Source: Evernia prunastri (Eukaryota > Ascomycota > Lecanoromycetes > Lecanorales > Parmeliaceae). Taken from it: 64,000 nucleotides of DNA. A program made the position numbers and the translations under genes. Position 1 is the first letter of the stretch. Each line of letters starts with the position of its first letter. Below the pieces are notes generated by a model. It was not told the origin of the DNA. It saw only the letters and a list, made by a program, of their open reading frames with translations, and searched no databases. The stretch spans positions 1-64,000 of the forward strand of contig NKYR01000172.1 in the NCBI GenBank assembly GCA_003184365.1, read 5' to 3'. Shown piece after piece: positions 1-12,665 of the stretch.

Positions 1-304
1 AATTTGTGGACGCGAAGCTCGTTTTTTTGAAATACGGGGTTTCTGGAGCAGGCGTCCTAACACAAAAGTCCGCGAAGCGATCTAGACTCTTTTGGGCTTA
101 CTCCCGCGTTAGCTTTGGGACTAAGGTAGGACGCCGGCGCTAGGAGGCAATTAAGATACGTAAGGTAGGTTGGTACGAGGGGTAGGAGACAAGAGCCTTA
201 AACACCTCCGTCATAATCCAGATTCCATGTCCACCTTTTCTCTGCACCTACCTTAAAGCACTTGCTTCGATTCTATGCTAAAAGCAACGAGACGCTGCAT
301 CGCA
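1..304. other. Intergenic, upstream of the tRNA isopentenyltransferase gene
   Basis: No coding region is visible. Two copies of a TAAGGTAGG-type motif occur near 122 and 161; the same motif recurs in other intergenic stretches of the window. The 3' part should hold the promoter and leader of the downstream gene. Confidence 0.5.
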
Positions 305-1704
305 ATGTCATCATCACCACCACCACGACCTCCTCTCGTTGTTGTAGTGGGAGCTACAGGCACAGGCAAATCTCATGTCAGTCCCTCCTCCTAACTACTA
401 ACTACATTGTCATCTTTGGTACTGAGTCCCTTCTTCAGCTTGCTGTATCGTTAGCTCAACGATTCAATGGAGAGATTATCAACGGAGATGCCCTGCAGAT
501 GTATGAGGGGTTGCCAATCACTACGAACAAGTTGCCATTGGAGGAGAGGAAAGGCATACCACACCATCTGTTAAGTTGTGTCAAATTAGGGGACGAAGCG
601 TGGACGGTCAAACAATTTTTGGAGCAGGCTACTGGTATTATAAGAGAAATTAGGTCGAGGGGACGGCTTCCTATTTTAGTTGGCGGAACACACTACTACA
701 CACAGTCTCTTCTATTCAGAGATGCATTAGTTGATGAGGGGGTTACAGACGATATCACCCTTGAGAATCAGGCGCAAGAATGGCAACTGCTCGATGCAAG
801 TACAGAGGAGATGCTGAAGGAACTTCAGAAAGTGGACCCAGAAATGGCCATGCGATGGCACCCTAGTGACCGAAGGAAAATTAGGCGTAGTCTAGAGATA
901 TGGTTGAAGACAGGCAAGAGAGCCTCGGACATATACGAACAGCAGAGGACCAAAAGTCTAGAGATCCAGTCTTGTGAGTGGGATGGTCACGCTGTTCCAA
1001 ACCGCTCTGAAATCTCAGCTCGATCTCATGTCAGATACGACCCTCTTATCTTTTGGGTCCATGCGTCCTCAGAGGTACTCAATTCGAGACTGGAGGAACG
1101 TGTCGATAGTATGATCTCGCATGGCTTGCTTGAGGAAACTACTTCCATGCAAAGCTTCCTTAGGAACCGGGAACACCAAGGTGACTGTATCGATCAGAGT
1201 CGCGGCATATGGGTTGCCATTGGCTTCAAAGAACTTTTGCCGTACATCCTGGACGGAAGTCGCCCGAAGAAGCTAAGGCAGGAATGTATTGAGAGTACAA
1301 AAATCGCAACAAGACAATATGCCAAACGTCAAGTTCGGTGGATCAGGCTACGGCTGCAGCGCGCTGTAAGTGCGGCAGGTCTTACGAATAACATGTACTT
1401 ACTTGATGCAACTGATTCTTCGCGGTGGTCAGACGGTGTAGCTGCAAAGGCTCAAGACGTTACCGCAGCATTTATTAATGGATTTGCGCTCCCGAAGCCC
1501 GATTCGCTGTCAGATCTCGCGATGAAATTGCTTACAGCACCTGCAGAGGAGGCCAAATTCGCAAGACACTGCCAAGCTTGTGACAAAACGCTGACGTTCC
1601 ATAGTCAATGGATCAACCATCTGAGGAGCAAAGGTCACCGCTCTTCAGTAAGGCCAAAAACCGACTGGAAGACATTGTACCCGAAGAATCATGGTCACTC
1701 ATAG
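305..1704 (+). CDS. MOD5: tRNA dimethylallyltransferase (tRNA isopentenyltransferase)
   Basis: It transfers a dimethylallyl group to the N6 of A37 in tRNAs reading codons that begin with U (MiaA/Mod5 family). Exons are 305-376 and 439-1704, giving 445 residues. The first exon matters: it supplies the P-loop GATGTGKS at residues 16-23, and the 62-base intron (GTCAGT...CAG, with CTAAC branch sites) joins it in frame to the segment LAVSLAQRFNGEIINGDALQ. Reading straight through the intron gives a longer frame without the P-loop, so the spliced ATG at 305 is preferred. A VGGTHYY motif follows. The C-terminus carries a C2H2 finger (C402, C405, H418, H424), as in eukaryotic Mod5 proteins. The stop is TAG at 1702. 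Identification is firm; the exact start is likely. Confidence 0.93.
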
Positions 1705-1980
1705 GTCATGCAGAACCCCCAGTGGTCAGCTTTCTATTTCTCGCAAAGTAGACGTACTTCTACAATTCTATGGAGCTTGTCCATATGAACGATATCAGGA
1801 GCAGAAACGTGACGGCTGACGACGGGTTCGGGCATCTCGAGGAGTGCAGTGGTCTTGGCTCGGTGCTCCAGCGCCTTCGAAGCGCTGTTAGGCACGCAAT
1901 GCCGACATATCAATACTAATGATGTCCAGAATGAGGCGGAAGTTATACCTTTCAATATCGACTCATGCATGACCCCCGCA

Positions 1981-4287
1981 TCAATCCCGAAGTGCTCTTT
2001 CCACTAGTAGCTGTTTTCCTTCGCCAGGTTCAGAGGGTGTTGAGAGGCCGTTGCGTGGCGAGTCGGTAGCCATGCGTGGGGAGCTTGTGCCATTCTTTGG
2101 GGTGTCTAAGCCCATCGGCGTGACAGAGCCGCTAGGAGGAACCGGGATCCTGATGTCTTCTGGGGAGCTTGGGACCAGTTTTTCAGGAAGCCCAGGTATC
2201 TTAACTCTCGTAGCTTCATTGTTGTAACTGGCGGGAATGATTTCGATAATTTCGTTCCTGGGAAATTGAAGATTTGGGATATCTATAGCATTGCACGCCA
2301 TCAAATACCCATAAAGCACCCTTAGAACGCTCTCATGTGCAATAATGAGCAGGTCGTTCTGCTCCCTTTCGAGTTCAAGTATGACAGGCTCGAGCCTGAC
2401 TGCCAGATCGTGGTACGACTGCATGAAATTAGCATAGAGCAAGCATCGATATGCAGGGTCGCTAACCTCAGCTCGCGGATACCGATGATGGTATGGGTCC
2501 GCCTCATGCTTCGCTACCTCATCGGGATACTCAAGTCTGATCCGGCTTTCGGACTTTTTCTCGCAAACACCTGGGTTAAGTTGACTCAACTGAGACCTTT
2601 GACGTACTCTATAGCCTTTCTCCTCAAGAAAGTGACCAGTCTCTATCGTTCTTTTCCTGGTCGATGTCCATATCGTCAGCATCTTCAAAGGAATGTCTGG
2701 TCCACCGCGACCGATCATGGCTTCTGTATTCACACTCAGCACTGCTCTTCAAGGTTAAGAGACTTAAAGAGAAATCTCTAAAGGATGGCAGGGGCCTTTT
2801 GCTCCCCCAAGAATCCACCCAAAACGTCTCGCGACTTGATTTCTGTGTGAACAAGGGCAAAATGCTCCAATATTACTTACCTCTTTCTCCCTCTCTGTGA
2901 CTGAGGAGAGTTTCTGACATCTTCTTTGCGTACTCTTTCCCTTCTTCCGACAGAGAAGCATCGGTCTTGTAGGAGTCTTCTTCTCGGGATGTTCCGGCTC
3001 TCGCAAAGTACGTATGTCTTGATTTGATGTGCAGGTTGAGCAAGTAAAAGACGATCCTGCAAGTATTGATAGATGAGCTCCCTTCTTCAGGCATGGTTCG
3101 AATGCTGTGCAAGGCAGAAGAGCAGTACAAAGGCTGGTCGGATGGCATCCTCACGGCTGAATGGCTCGCAAGGCCCTTGGATTACTCCTAAGGTGACTAC
3201 CAGGGGCAGAAGACAGCCCAAGGAGAAGCATCCCAACAAGAAGCCATTCAATGTCACGCTCGCCTTGGACTGGCTTGTCCCCAAGATGGGCATCCCCAGA
3301 AGGTCAAACAGCCTAAGGACTACCTTACGTACCTGTGAGAAAGATAGCCAAAGCTACAGTTGTTAACGGTGATCCTCTCGCCCGCATTGATCATTTTGAT
3401 GTAATTAAGGTCAGATTCCTCCATTGTCTCGAAATGTGGTATTTTGGCGCTCATTCTTGCGAGGTAGTGCTTGACGGCAGCGTCTGATGACCAACCAACG
3501 TAGTCCGGCGATGAGATCTTTACGCTTCGCACATTTTCCTCTATGATTTTCTCGTCGTTGCAAGCACTTTCAATAAACAAGGTTTCAACTTCGTGCTTTT
3601 GGAATTCTTTCGCCAGGGATCTTCGGCCCTGGGAGAGCGGATTTACTGCGTCGTATATTGCAATTTGCCCGTTCTCATGGTTCAAGAATTCTAACACAAT
3701 TTTTAGAACCATCTCTTCAGGACGTAATCCCAAGCTTAAAACCTGGTCTGCGGATTGAAAGACTACCTCGCCAGCGAAGCAAAGGCTGATACGGACTGGT
3801 ACAAGCTTGGGAAGATCTAGATGGAAAAATACGTACGGTAGATATCATCTCGGCATTTTTTGAGAATCTTTTGGCGCAGGAGAACTGTACTGGCTGAGGC
3901 ATTCACAAAGAAGTAATCTTCTGGCACATCCTTTCCATCACCAACATGCTCCCTTCTGTAGTCCCCTAAATGAAAGACCCGAGTCTTGACCCCCAACCAG
4001 CGTAGATACCTCGCTAGGGCAACAGAAAGATGGGTCTTGCCTCTTGCTGGCAACCCAACTGTGGCGATAACTATCCGGCCTGAATGAAAGAGACGGCCTG
4101 ACTCAGTGCTATACAATTGTGCTGGCGCCAATTCTCCCGTCTCGGGCATTTCATGGATAGCATCAACAAAGGTGCTAGACTTCCGCCTAAATCTCCGAGA
4201 GTTTGCCGCAACATCTGCGGTCCTATAGACAGATGCTCAATGAGAGCTGAATTGTGGGAACAGTGTCACTTACAGTAGCGTATCCAT
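1981..4287 (-). CDS. PFK26: 6-phosphofructo-2-kinase with a degenerate fructose-2,6-bisphosphatase domain
   Basis: It makes fructose 2,6-bisphosphate, the allosteric activator of phosphofructokinase. Coding exons on the minus strand are 4287-4274, 4222-3837, 3690-3333, 3056-2881, 2741-2467 and 2418-1981, giving 548 residues. The exon sum is an exact multiple of three. The kinase domain has Walker A GLPARGKT (61-68), then HLGDYRR, IYDAVNP and KISSPDYVG. In the phosphatase half the usual RHG catalytic motif reads RAG (Ala273), so the phosphohistidine residue is missing. The second histidine (H431 in AHESV) is kept. Loss of the first histidine also occurs in yeast Pfk26, so a kinase-only enzyme is inferred. 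A nearby AG would move the 2741 acceptor by 18 bases in frame. The first coding exon is only 14 bases. Confidence 0.93.
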
Positions 4288-4726
4288 GTTTACGAATTAG
4301 CTAGATATCATGGTCTTAGACACCAGAGCTTTGCACTTGTATGAGATGTGTCGATAGAGGTGTATGCCCACATACGGGACATGCTGGTATTGAATAGTAA
4401 TAGTGAAAAAAGAAGGAGGTCGGAAGGAGGAAGGACTTATATCGCATGCTTATCGATAGCTGCCAGCACTCCAAAGCACTAGAGATAAAGGAGTTAGAGT
4501 AAAAAGCTTGTTTAACAAAAATTACCTTCCATTTACACCTACTGCTTGACAGAGCAATAGCGAGCCTGCATCACGTATTCTCCCAGCTCCCAAAACCATA
4601 ACTACCGGTATTCCCGACTCTTTTCGCTCATTTCCTGTCACTCCAAGCACTCTGTCCTGCTGGCAATCACTTTCCTTTCCGAATCTCTGCTAGTCTTGGG
4701 GCAAAGGGCTGCATCCCCTACACATT
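4288..4726. promoter_or_regulatory. Divergent intergenic region between the PFK26-like gene and TOM40
   Basis: These 439 bases separate two divergently transcribed start codons and must hold both promoters. A CT-rich stretch runs through 4560-4720 on the TOM40 side. No TATA box or specific operator stands out. Confidence 0.5.
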
Positions 4727-5954
4727 ATGGGGGACGCGAAGATGGAGGATCTCCTAACGCCCTACATGGGGGGCAATGCGGTAGTCAGGGCAATAAGTGA
4801 TACATGGAGCTCTTTCTCGGAGCGGCGGGAAGCGTTAGGTCTTTCTAATCCGGGGACGGTGGAGAATATTGCTCGAGAGGTGCAAAAGGATGTTTTTCTT
4901 ACCAACTATATGTTTACTGGACTTCGTGCAGATTGGACTAGACCACTCAGTGTGTCCCCACTGTTCCAATATACTCATTCTTTCGCCATGGGTTCTCCCG
5001 GGTTGCCTCCATACGGCTTCTCAACCATCTTCGGAACGCCCAAGGTACATACACTATGACTTTGGAATCAACAACTTTATCCTCTAGCTAAAGATGTACA
5101 TAGGTCTTCATGCAGGCCAATTTAGACAATGACGGTCAACTATCGGCGCACGGGAATTATCGATGGACTGATGCTTTTGTTACAAAACTCAACGCGCAAA
5201 TTGCTCCGGGACCAGGACAAGCCATGATTCAAATAAACAGTGATTTCACCGGCAAAGATTTCACGGCTTCTCTGAAATCCATCAACCCATCCATGATAGA
5301 AGGGGGCCTGACTGGTATCTTTATTGGCAGCTACCTTCAATCCATAACACCAAGCCTTGCCCTAGGGCTCGAGGCCATGTGGCAGAGGGCAGCACTCAAC
5401 GCCGGTCCAGAGTCCATGCTATCTTACTGTGCGAAATACAAGGGCTCCGGTTGGATTGCCAGCGCGCAGGTTCAAGCCCAAGGAGGAGTCAGTGCATCCT
5501 ACTGGCGAAGGTTGACGGAGAAGGTGGAGGCGGGTGTGGACCTCAACCTACAATTTGCGCCGGGGCTAGGTGGGGGTGGATTGATGGGCAATGGATCGCG
5601 CAAAGAGGGTACTGCGACCGCTGGTGCGAAGTACGATTTCAGGACATCAACGTTCAAAGCACAACTCGACAGCTCGGGCCGACTGAGCTGTCTCGTGGAG
5701 AAAAGAGTACTTCCGCCGGTGCAAATCACCTTTGCTGGAGAAATGGACCATTTCAAGGTACGTGGACGCTTGCGGACGTTGTTTCGACTTTTCATATCGC
5801 GATGACCAATGTAATTGTATGGCTCTTGCTAACCTATGATCTGCCTCAGCAACAAGCCAAGGTCGGTTTAGCTGTGTCCATTGAGACCGCTCCTGAAGAA
5901 CTTATGAACGCCGCCCAATCCTCATCAGCCTCCGCACCCTCTGTACCGTTCTAA
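4727..5954 (+). CDS. TOM40: Mitochondrial import receptor subunit Tom40
   Basis: Tom40 is the beta-barrel pore of the TOM complex in the outer mitochondrial membrane and passes nearly all nuclear-encoded mitochondrial proteins. Exons are 4727-5044, 5104-5757 and 5850-5954, giving 358 residues, close to the usual size of fungal Tom40. The first exon ends at GTPK and joins VFMQANLDNDG, a well-kept Tom40 segment. Later parts show FTGKDFTASLKSINP, the glycine-rich GLGGGG loop and alternating barrel strands. The final exon gives the C-terminal strand QQAKVGLAVSIE and a serine/alanine-rich tail. There is no cleavable presequence, as expected for an outer-membrane barrel. All exon phases agree. Confidence 0.95.
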
Positions 5955-8900
5955 ACGCCATGCACTTTGTCCAGGGGCTTCGACTGCTCCCGCCGTCCAT
6001 CCGCAGACTATATCATCCCACTCCTCTTGACGTTCCCACTGTGTTTTAACAAACTTGCTGTATCTGGTGAGGCTCCCTACATGGTGAAGGCCTTGTATGC
6101 CCAATTTTTCGTGCTGCTTGAGCCTTTTCTACCGTCTCATTAAACGGTGTAAGGTTTAGATTCAGCATTACGCCCTTGTTACATAGACACGGCCTAGCAA
6201 GCGATAGGCATCGCGATTAGCAGTTAGTCGTCATCTAATGTACAAAAGCTTAATTGAAAGAGGATCGTCCAGATGTACTTCGAAAAGCCTTACGTCTAGA
6301 AGGTTCAAGAAGTGAGGAGTGGAGAATCAACATCGATTTGCATACCTATGTAATTCAATGTCTACGTCTGCAGCCCATATCAACAAGACCGAGTGAAGGA
6401 GTGGATTTGTGAGGAGATTTCAGGAGTAGTAGTAATTAGGCTGCGAAATTACTGCCTTCAGTGCCTAACCAATGTTCAACGGAAAATGGTTGTTACCGCC
6501 AACAGCAGCTTCGTCCCAGTAGCACGCTCTCACGACCCTCAAATTCTCGTAGCTCCTACTCTCGATTTGCTAATTTAGAAAGCATCGATCAAGGAAGATG
6601 AGATAGTCAGCAGAATTTGAGCCGTGGCTAATTTCATTGCCTCGACGGATTTCATGCACATACATATGTCTGGTGATTGTTGGAGGTAAGCTGCATAGAT
6701 TAGGCATTGGCGAGAATGCAGTAGCAGATGGTCATTAGATGCGGTTCACCTTCCCAACCGCTCCCCCGTAATAATCGCGTATGGTAAAGGGAGTATTCAC
6801 TTTAGCAATAGAACTTGTGCGTGTATTGGAGACACTGCTAGGGAATGCTGTGCATCCAAAACTTTAGGAGGTCAGGGTACTAGTACTGAAGTACCTAGTA
6901 CCTAGTAAAGCAGGTACGGTATTTTTATTTCTTTGGAATTTTACTGCTTATTAGCTTATTAGTTTATTATCATATCATGTTAATCACGATCATGAAGATC
7001 ATCATGGGTATTACGGAGATGATGATTAGGGGGTTGTCCGGTGAGAGAAACAATACTTGTAACTTGAGAAAATATAGAGAGGTCTCGTGAGCGGTAGATC
7101 TTATACTTTTGCCGCTCGCTGCTGCGGGTGCGGAGCAAAAGGTGGATACCGGGGCTTCAAAATATCCAATTGAATGATACCTGCCCTGCTTTTTCTTGCT
7201 TTTCACTTCTCTAGGCGCCTTCCTTACCATCTCACCCATGGTTCCCATCATCATGTGCTGCTTTACACTCCTCCTTTTATTGCTCCATGCTTCTACTCCT
7301 ACCATTCATTCACTCATTCACTCACTCATTCATTCATTCATTCATTCATTTCTTTCTTTCTTTTCACCTCCTGCATCCAGCATCCAGCATCCAGCATCCT
7401 GATTCCTTGGCACAAATTCCCAAATATTGCCCCCAACCGCTAAAGGAGGCAAACGGGGCCAACACATGAAAATTGTAATGGCCATAATTAACGATAAAAT
7501 ATTGAAAGAATCTAACATATTAGTAATAATTGAGCGGTTTTCTTGGTACAGATTGTGTATCAATCTTTGTATTATATAAGCCCAAAAGTCCATGGGGTTC
7601 CATAGGTACTTGTCTTCGATGCCAAGCCAGTCGCGAGTTGTGACCCAACTCACCCAACGATTCTTCGGCCTTTTAACGTGGGTACGATTGGACCAAGATG
7701 AGCTAGGCTTGCATAATCCAGTGGACAATCATGCGTGACCTTGTATCATGCAAGATGGCGATCAGTTCTGCAGGCCAACACCATGTCAAATCGTTCTGCC
7801 TGGTACTCTAGGTACCTACTCTAGGGACTCTAGGTACCACTTTACCACTAGCAGTCTAGCACAGCCAGGCTTGTTTCATCGAATATTACTGTACCATGAC
7901 TATGTGTCACATATCATCAAATCATGGTATCCACCTGTCCACAGCCTGTGAGGAAACCATTGTACCCCTGCTTTTAACCTTTCCTCACCTCCAAACAAGG
8001 CCTTTGGGCCCTCGGGCGGCGGATGCATGACATATACCAAAAGTATTCTGTCTCCGTCGTCTGGTAACCAGACGGTTCCTCTTTATATAGATACATGTAC
8101 ATTATTGTTGTTGTTGATGATGTTGTTGTTGTGGTTGTCATTATTATTACTATTACTGTCACTATCACTATTATTATTGGGTCTTCTACAGCAATACCTC
8201 AGTACTTTTAGATACTATTCTATCACCACGACGTTCCAAAAGCCGGGGATCGAATGCCGCAAGCTTGGGCGCATATGAATGATACCTTTCTAGATTTTCA
8301 TGTCTTCATCACCTGCTTTGATAGAGTAGCTTCCATCTTCCATCCCGTTGGTAGGAAAGTAATTGAATCCGTACCGTACATACGTAGTAGAATAGTATGA
8401 ATACACACATACGGAATAGGTTGAGGTTCCTCGTTCTAACAGCATTAAAGCATAGCAGTCTACCTTACCACCTACCTACTTAAGGTAGATACACTGTGCT
8501 ATAGCATCACCTACCTACCTACCTACCTACCTACCTTACCTTATGTACACCTTACTTTCCCTTTAGCAGATCAGGCCCACGTTGCCCTCGCCTGTTCCTG
8601 CGCCAGCTAGAATGACTCTAGTCCAATGGTGGCCAAGTAGCATCGAGTCCAACTCCGTCCATGTGACCACCCCAAGCGAGAAAAGCCCACTTCCCCTCAA
8701 ACCTTCTCTTCACTGTACCATACGGTGGTCCGTGTTATCACTAAACTCATTCTCGCACGTTTAATAATAATAACAAAATAATAAAAGGAAAAGCAAAAGG
8801 AAAAGGAACAGGAAAAGCAAAAAGGAAAAAGGAAAAGGAAAATCATCCTTCAACTTCCCCTGAGTCGGAAGAGCAGTACGAGAGTACCTACCTACTGACT

Positions 8901-9989
8901 TGATTTACTCCCTTCACAAATCAAAAGAGCCAATCTCCTTTCAACACCCTTGTTATCCCCAGCCCACCATATACCGCACACAATTCTCCAAAGTCCAGCA
9001 TCTTGTCCATTCGAAGAAAGAAACCAAAACATTCAACCCTGTTCCCTCAAAACCAACCTCCCCTCCCTCAACCCTTTTAAAAGGGCTGGAGCCACAAGAG
9101 CTTCTTCGCTTCGTCGGAGCCATCGGTCATCTAAGCAAGGTGACTCGCTTCACTTGTGCCTGCTGCTCATGCCCGCGTAGCCTTCCCCTCTTCCTCTGGC
9201 ACCTAGCTCTCGCACTCTTTTGTAGAGATCGCTTAGTTACCAGCTTTCTGGGAAATAATCGCACGGTTCCCGCGCTGGGACGGCTAAGCCTCCGAGCGAG
9301 ATCTCAATCACCCAACTCTAACATTAACATTAACACCGCAACATCCTACCCTTCTTGAACATATCCAGCTTCATCACTTATCCATCTTCCTTTCCTATGG
9401 AACCTTTCTTGTAGCGACAAACTCACCAAACACCTGCGGGAAAGGGAAGTCCGTTCGACTTATGTGTCAGGCGACACTCGGCTTTGGCTTTGCTCTCCAC
9501 AACACTCGTTCCCAACATTGGAGACTCAGACATCTTGTCTCCAACCGTGAAGCTTGAAAATTGCATCCTATTCAAGAAAGAGATATCCCCTCTCCTCACT
9601 CTGCGATATGCTCCTCTCGCCTTAAGCAATTGCAGATAGAGCATACTTTGTCTCGCACCCACTTTCTCCGACACTCTAGCAACGGAGAAGATATATCCTT
9701 GCAAGCGTCCCCGCTGAACGCCGTCGACTCTTTCCTCGCACATCGACCACACAAGGCACCAGATTAGGGTGACTGGGATCCCGTGTAAATCCAGTCGCCT
9801 CACCTCACTTTCGTCATCCTCCTCCTCCCTCCTACCTGCAACACCTCCACCCTCCAACCTCCACCTCCTCAACTCCGCCCAACACGGACTCATTTACAAA
9901 CCTCCCCTTGCTCCATCATCGGCTCGAACGTTCGAGTCCACCATACTCTCGATAACCACAGAGAAAGGCCGTCCTTTTGCCCGGCTAGG
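5955..9989. other. Long intergenic region and GSK3 leader, no gene recognised
   Basis: No frame here looks like a protein I recognise on either strand. Contents include a CATT microsatellite (7327-7350), a CATCCAG repeat (about 7374-7400), overlapping GGTACC-type motifs around 6880-6915 and 7800-7840, an ACCT microsatellite (8510-8535) and a purine-rich AAAGGA tract (8785-8842). From about 8900 the plus strand becomes pyrimidine-rich, typical of fungal promoters and leaders. ATGs lie in the leader (9471, 9608), so upstream ORFs are possible. An unspliced noncoding RNA cannot be excluded. Confidence 0.5.
8510..8535 (+). repeat. ACCT microsatellite
   Basis: Seven tandem CTAC/ACCT tetramers, followed by TTACCTTA. 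It belongs to the GGTA/TACC motif family of the intergenic regions. Confidence 0.8.
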
Positions 9990-11560
9990 ATGTCTATGCA
10001 GAATCGTCCAGCAGCCTTCACCAGCTTGCGCATGGGAGGTAACGATGAGTCATGCTCCCTCCTACACTCTCGCAGAGACTGACGATTGTAACAATGTAGA
10101 GGTCGTCCGTGAGAAAGTACAAGATGGTGTGACCGGCGAGACTAGAGAAATGCAGTACACCCAGTGCAAGATCGTTGGAAATGGCTCTTTTGGAGTGGTA
10201 TTTCAAACTAAGCTCGCTCCAAATGGAGAAGATGCAGCTATTAAGCGTGTTCTTCAGGACAAGCGCTTCAAGGTAAGCATGGATATCATCCCACAGCATC
10301 GCTTTCGAGACGCTTATGGTTGCAGAATCGTGAATTGCAGATCATGCGCATCGTTCGTCACCCCAACGTTGTAGAACTCAAAGCGTTCTACTATTCGAAC
10401 GGAGAGCGTGTAAGCAAGCAAGAATTCTATTGAGTCGAGAGACTTTTCATGGTACCACGAGAAAAGTAGCTGACGCCTGCCTCAGAAAGAAGAAGTCTAC
10501 CTCAATCTCGTACTCGAATTCGTACCGGAGACTGTGTATCGCGCCTCACGGTTCTTCAATAAGATGAAGACCACCATGCCCATTCTCGAGATCAAGATAT
10601 ACATCTACCAACTCTTCCGCTCCCTCGCGTATATCCACTCGCAGGGCATCTGTCATCGGGACATCAAACCGCAGAACCTTCTCCTTGACCCAAACACCGG
10701 CGTACTCAAGCTCTGCGATTTCGGTAGCGCCAAAATCTTGGTCGCAAATGAGCCCAACGTTTCATACATCTGCTCTCGATACTACCGTGCCCCTGAGCTC
10801 ATTTTTGGTGCTACCAACTATACCACCAAGATTGGTAATGTTTCAATCCGTCATTTGCAACAATGCTCGCTGACACTTTTTTGATAGATGTCTGGTCCAC
10901 CGGCTGCGTCATGGCCGAGTTGATGCTTGGGCAACCTCTGTTCCCTGGAGAGTCTGGCATAGATCAACTTGTTGAGATCATCAAGGTGCTGGGGACCCCA
11001 ACCCGTGAGCAAATCCGCACCATGAATCCAAACTATATGGAGCACAAGTTTCCTCAGATCAAGCCTCATCCATTCAATAAAGTCAGTAGACCTCAATATT
11101 TCTTACACCTATTAATCTAATGGGGTTTCTGTTTTTGAACGAAAGCCCAGCTACTGATCTGTGTTTAGGTATTCCGCAAAGCGACCCCAGACGCCATTGA
11201 GTTGATCTCAGCTCTTCTCGAGTACACCCCTACCAAGCGCCTTTCTGCCATCGAGGCCATGATTCACCCGTTCTTCGACGAGCTTCGTGCTCCAGATTGT
11301 CGATTCCCCGATTCTCGCCATGCCGCTGGTGGCACAAAAGAGATGCCAAAGCTGTTCGACTTCTCGCGTCATGGTAGGTCTTGGTCGCCTAGTCATTGAT
11401 GTTCCCGCTTGCTGACTCGCACTCAGAGCTCTCAATTGCTCCGGAGCAAAACGCGCGTCTTGTCCCGCCCCACGCGCGTAAGGAGCTTCTCTCACGCGGT
11501 ATTGACCTTGAAAGTTTCGTTGCAATGTCTCAGGAGGATATGAAGGCGCAGCTCGAGTGA
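9990..11560 (+). CDS. GSK3: Glycogen synthase kinase 3 family serine/threonine kinase
   Basis: This is a CMGC-group kinase that acts in differentiation, stress and metabolic signalling. Exons are 9990-10038, 10100-10272, 10326-10409, 10486-10834, 10888-11081, 11169-11373 and 11427-11560, giving 395 residues. The start at 9990 gives an N-terminus ending SLRMG, joined to EVVREKVQDG as in Aspergillus homologues. The later ATG at 10045 lies inside intron 1 and is rejected. Visible motifs are the glycine loop GNGSFGVVF (43-51), Lys65, HRDIKPQN with catalytic Asp161, DFG (180-182) and the GSK3 activation tyrosine Tyr196 in SYICSRYYRAPE. The C-terminal extension ends in MKAQLE. Every exon phase agrees and no key residue is missing. 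Confidence 0.96.
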
Positions 11561-12665
11561 AATAGATACTGACTACGAATCATGCGTAACGACGTCACGG
11601 TATCAGCGTGTCAGGACTTAACCTAGCGTTGGCGTTGGCCAAACAGTCGTTCCCGTATGTTCTCGCCGGGTCAGTGATAACAAAAATCACTGACAGTCTG
11701 TGTGGACCAAAAGCATGGCATGGCTTTATTCAAAACGGCAATGCCTCGGATTTCTATCGACTCACAACTCACTGGCAAAAGCGCGGCATGGATGGATGAG
11801 GATTCTGAATTTGTGCCATAGGCGGAAATTTTCTATGTGGTGAATGAGCAAGCAGCTGGGAAGGAGGCCGGGCGCAGGAAGAAGATAGGTTTGGTGAAGG
11901 CTGCTGCATGGGGCACTTTTCTAAGACGAACGCCGCTTAGATGATGTACCTACATACTTAAGTTTCATGATTGCTAGCACTATCAATTATTCAAAATTCG
12001 AGCAAATGAGCCAAAATGAAGGTATCATATATCCTATGAACGTTTTTACTCTTAAAGGTACCGAGGTATCGCGCTACTGCGGTACTGTTATCGCAGCTTC
12101 GTGAATGCTTGGAGTCCCATGCTTGTAAATACTAAGACTACGACTAAGACTAAGACCGTGGCCTTTATTATTGCACTGCTTTCCTAAGCCAAAGGTTTAT
12201 AACATTCTATCTATTCACCTTTCCTTTCATACTTTGCCTAATGGCCGACGCGGTCGATACACCTTACTACCTGTTCAAGTTCTGCACGCTAATTGCCATG
12301 TGTTGACTGATATGTGCGGCCGAGGCCCATTTCATTTTCCTTGCCTTCTTCTGGCTTTACTCATAGAGTATTATGTACCAAGCAGACATGTATAATATAC
12401 CTCTTTCGGCCAGCCTCCCCTCACAAATCGTCTGTGTTAATAGATGTGTGAGTGCCCAAAAGGCGAGCTTCAAACTAACTGTTCACTGTAGAGTCACTCA
12501 GCCTTATATGTAGTAAGATTAGGAGCTACTTAACCTTACCAGAAAGCCAATTGGCGCGCTGAGCGTCTGCGGTGTACCACCGTAGCCGACTTAGAACTTT
12601 GAAAGCATAGCCCAATCTTTCAAGACTGTTTCCTTACCATCAACTCCCTGATTCCCCTAATAAGC
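11561..12665. other. Intergenic between GSK3 and the CBP80 gene
   Basis: No coding region is recognised in these 1.1 kb. It should contain the GSK3 3' untranslated region and the CBP80 promoter. A TAAAGGTACCGAGGTAT stretch near 12052 resembles the GGTAC motifs of other gaps. Confidence 0.45.

Noticed and set aside
2335..2781. Plus-strand ORF across the phosphofructokinase-2 gene
   Set aside because: It is antisense to coding exons with clear homology on the minus strand.
7174..7469. Ser/His/Phe-rich ORFs around 7.2-7.5 kb
   Set aside because: They are translations of the CATT microsatellite and neighbouring CATCCAG repeat.
10045..10100. ATG at 10045 as the GSK3 start
   Set aside because: It lies in intron 1; the spliced start at 9990 gives the conserved N-terminus and correct phase.
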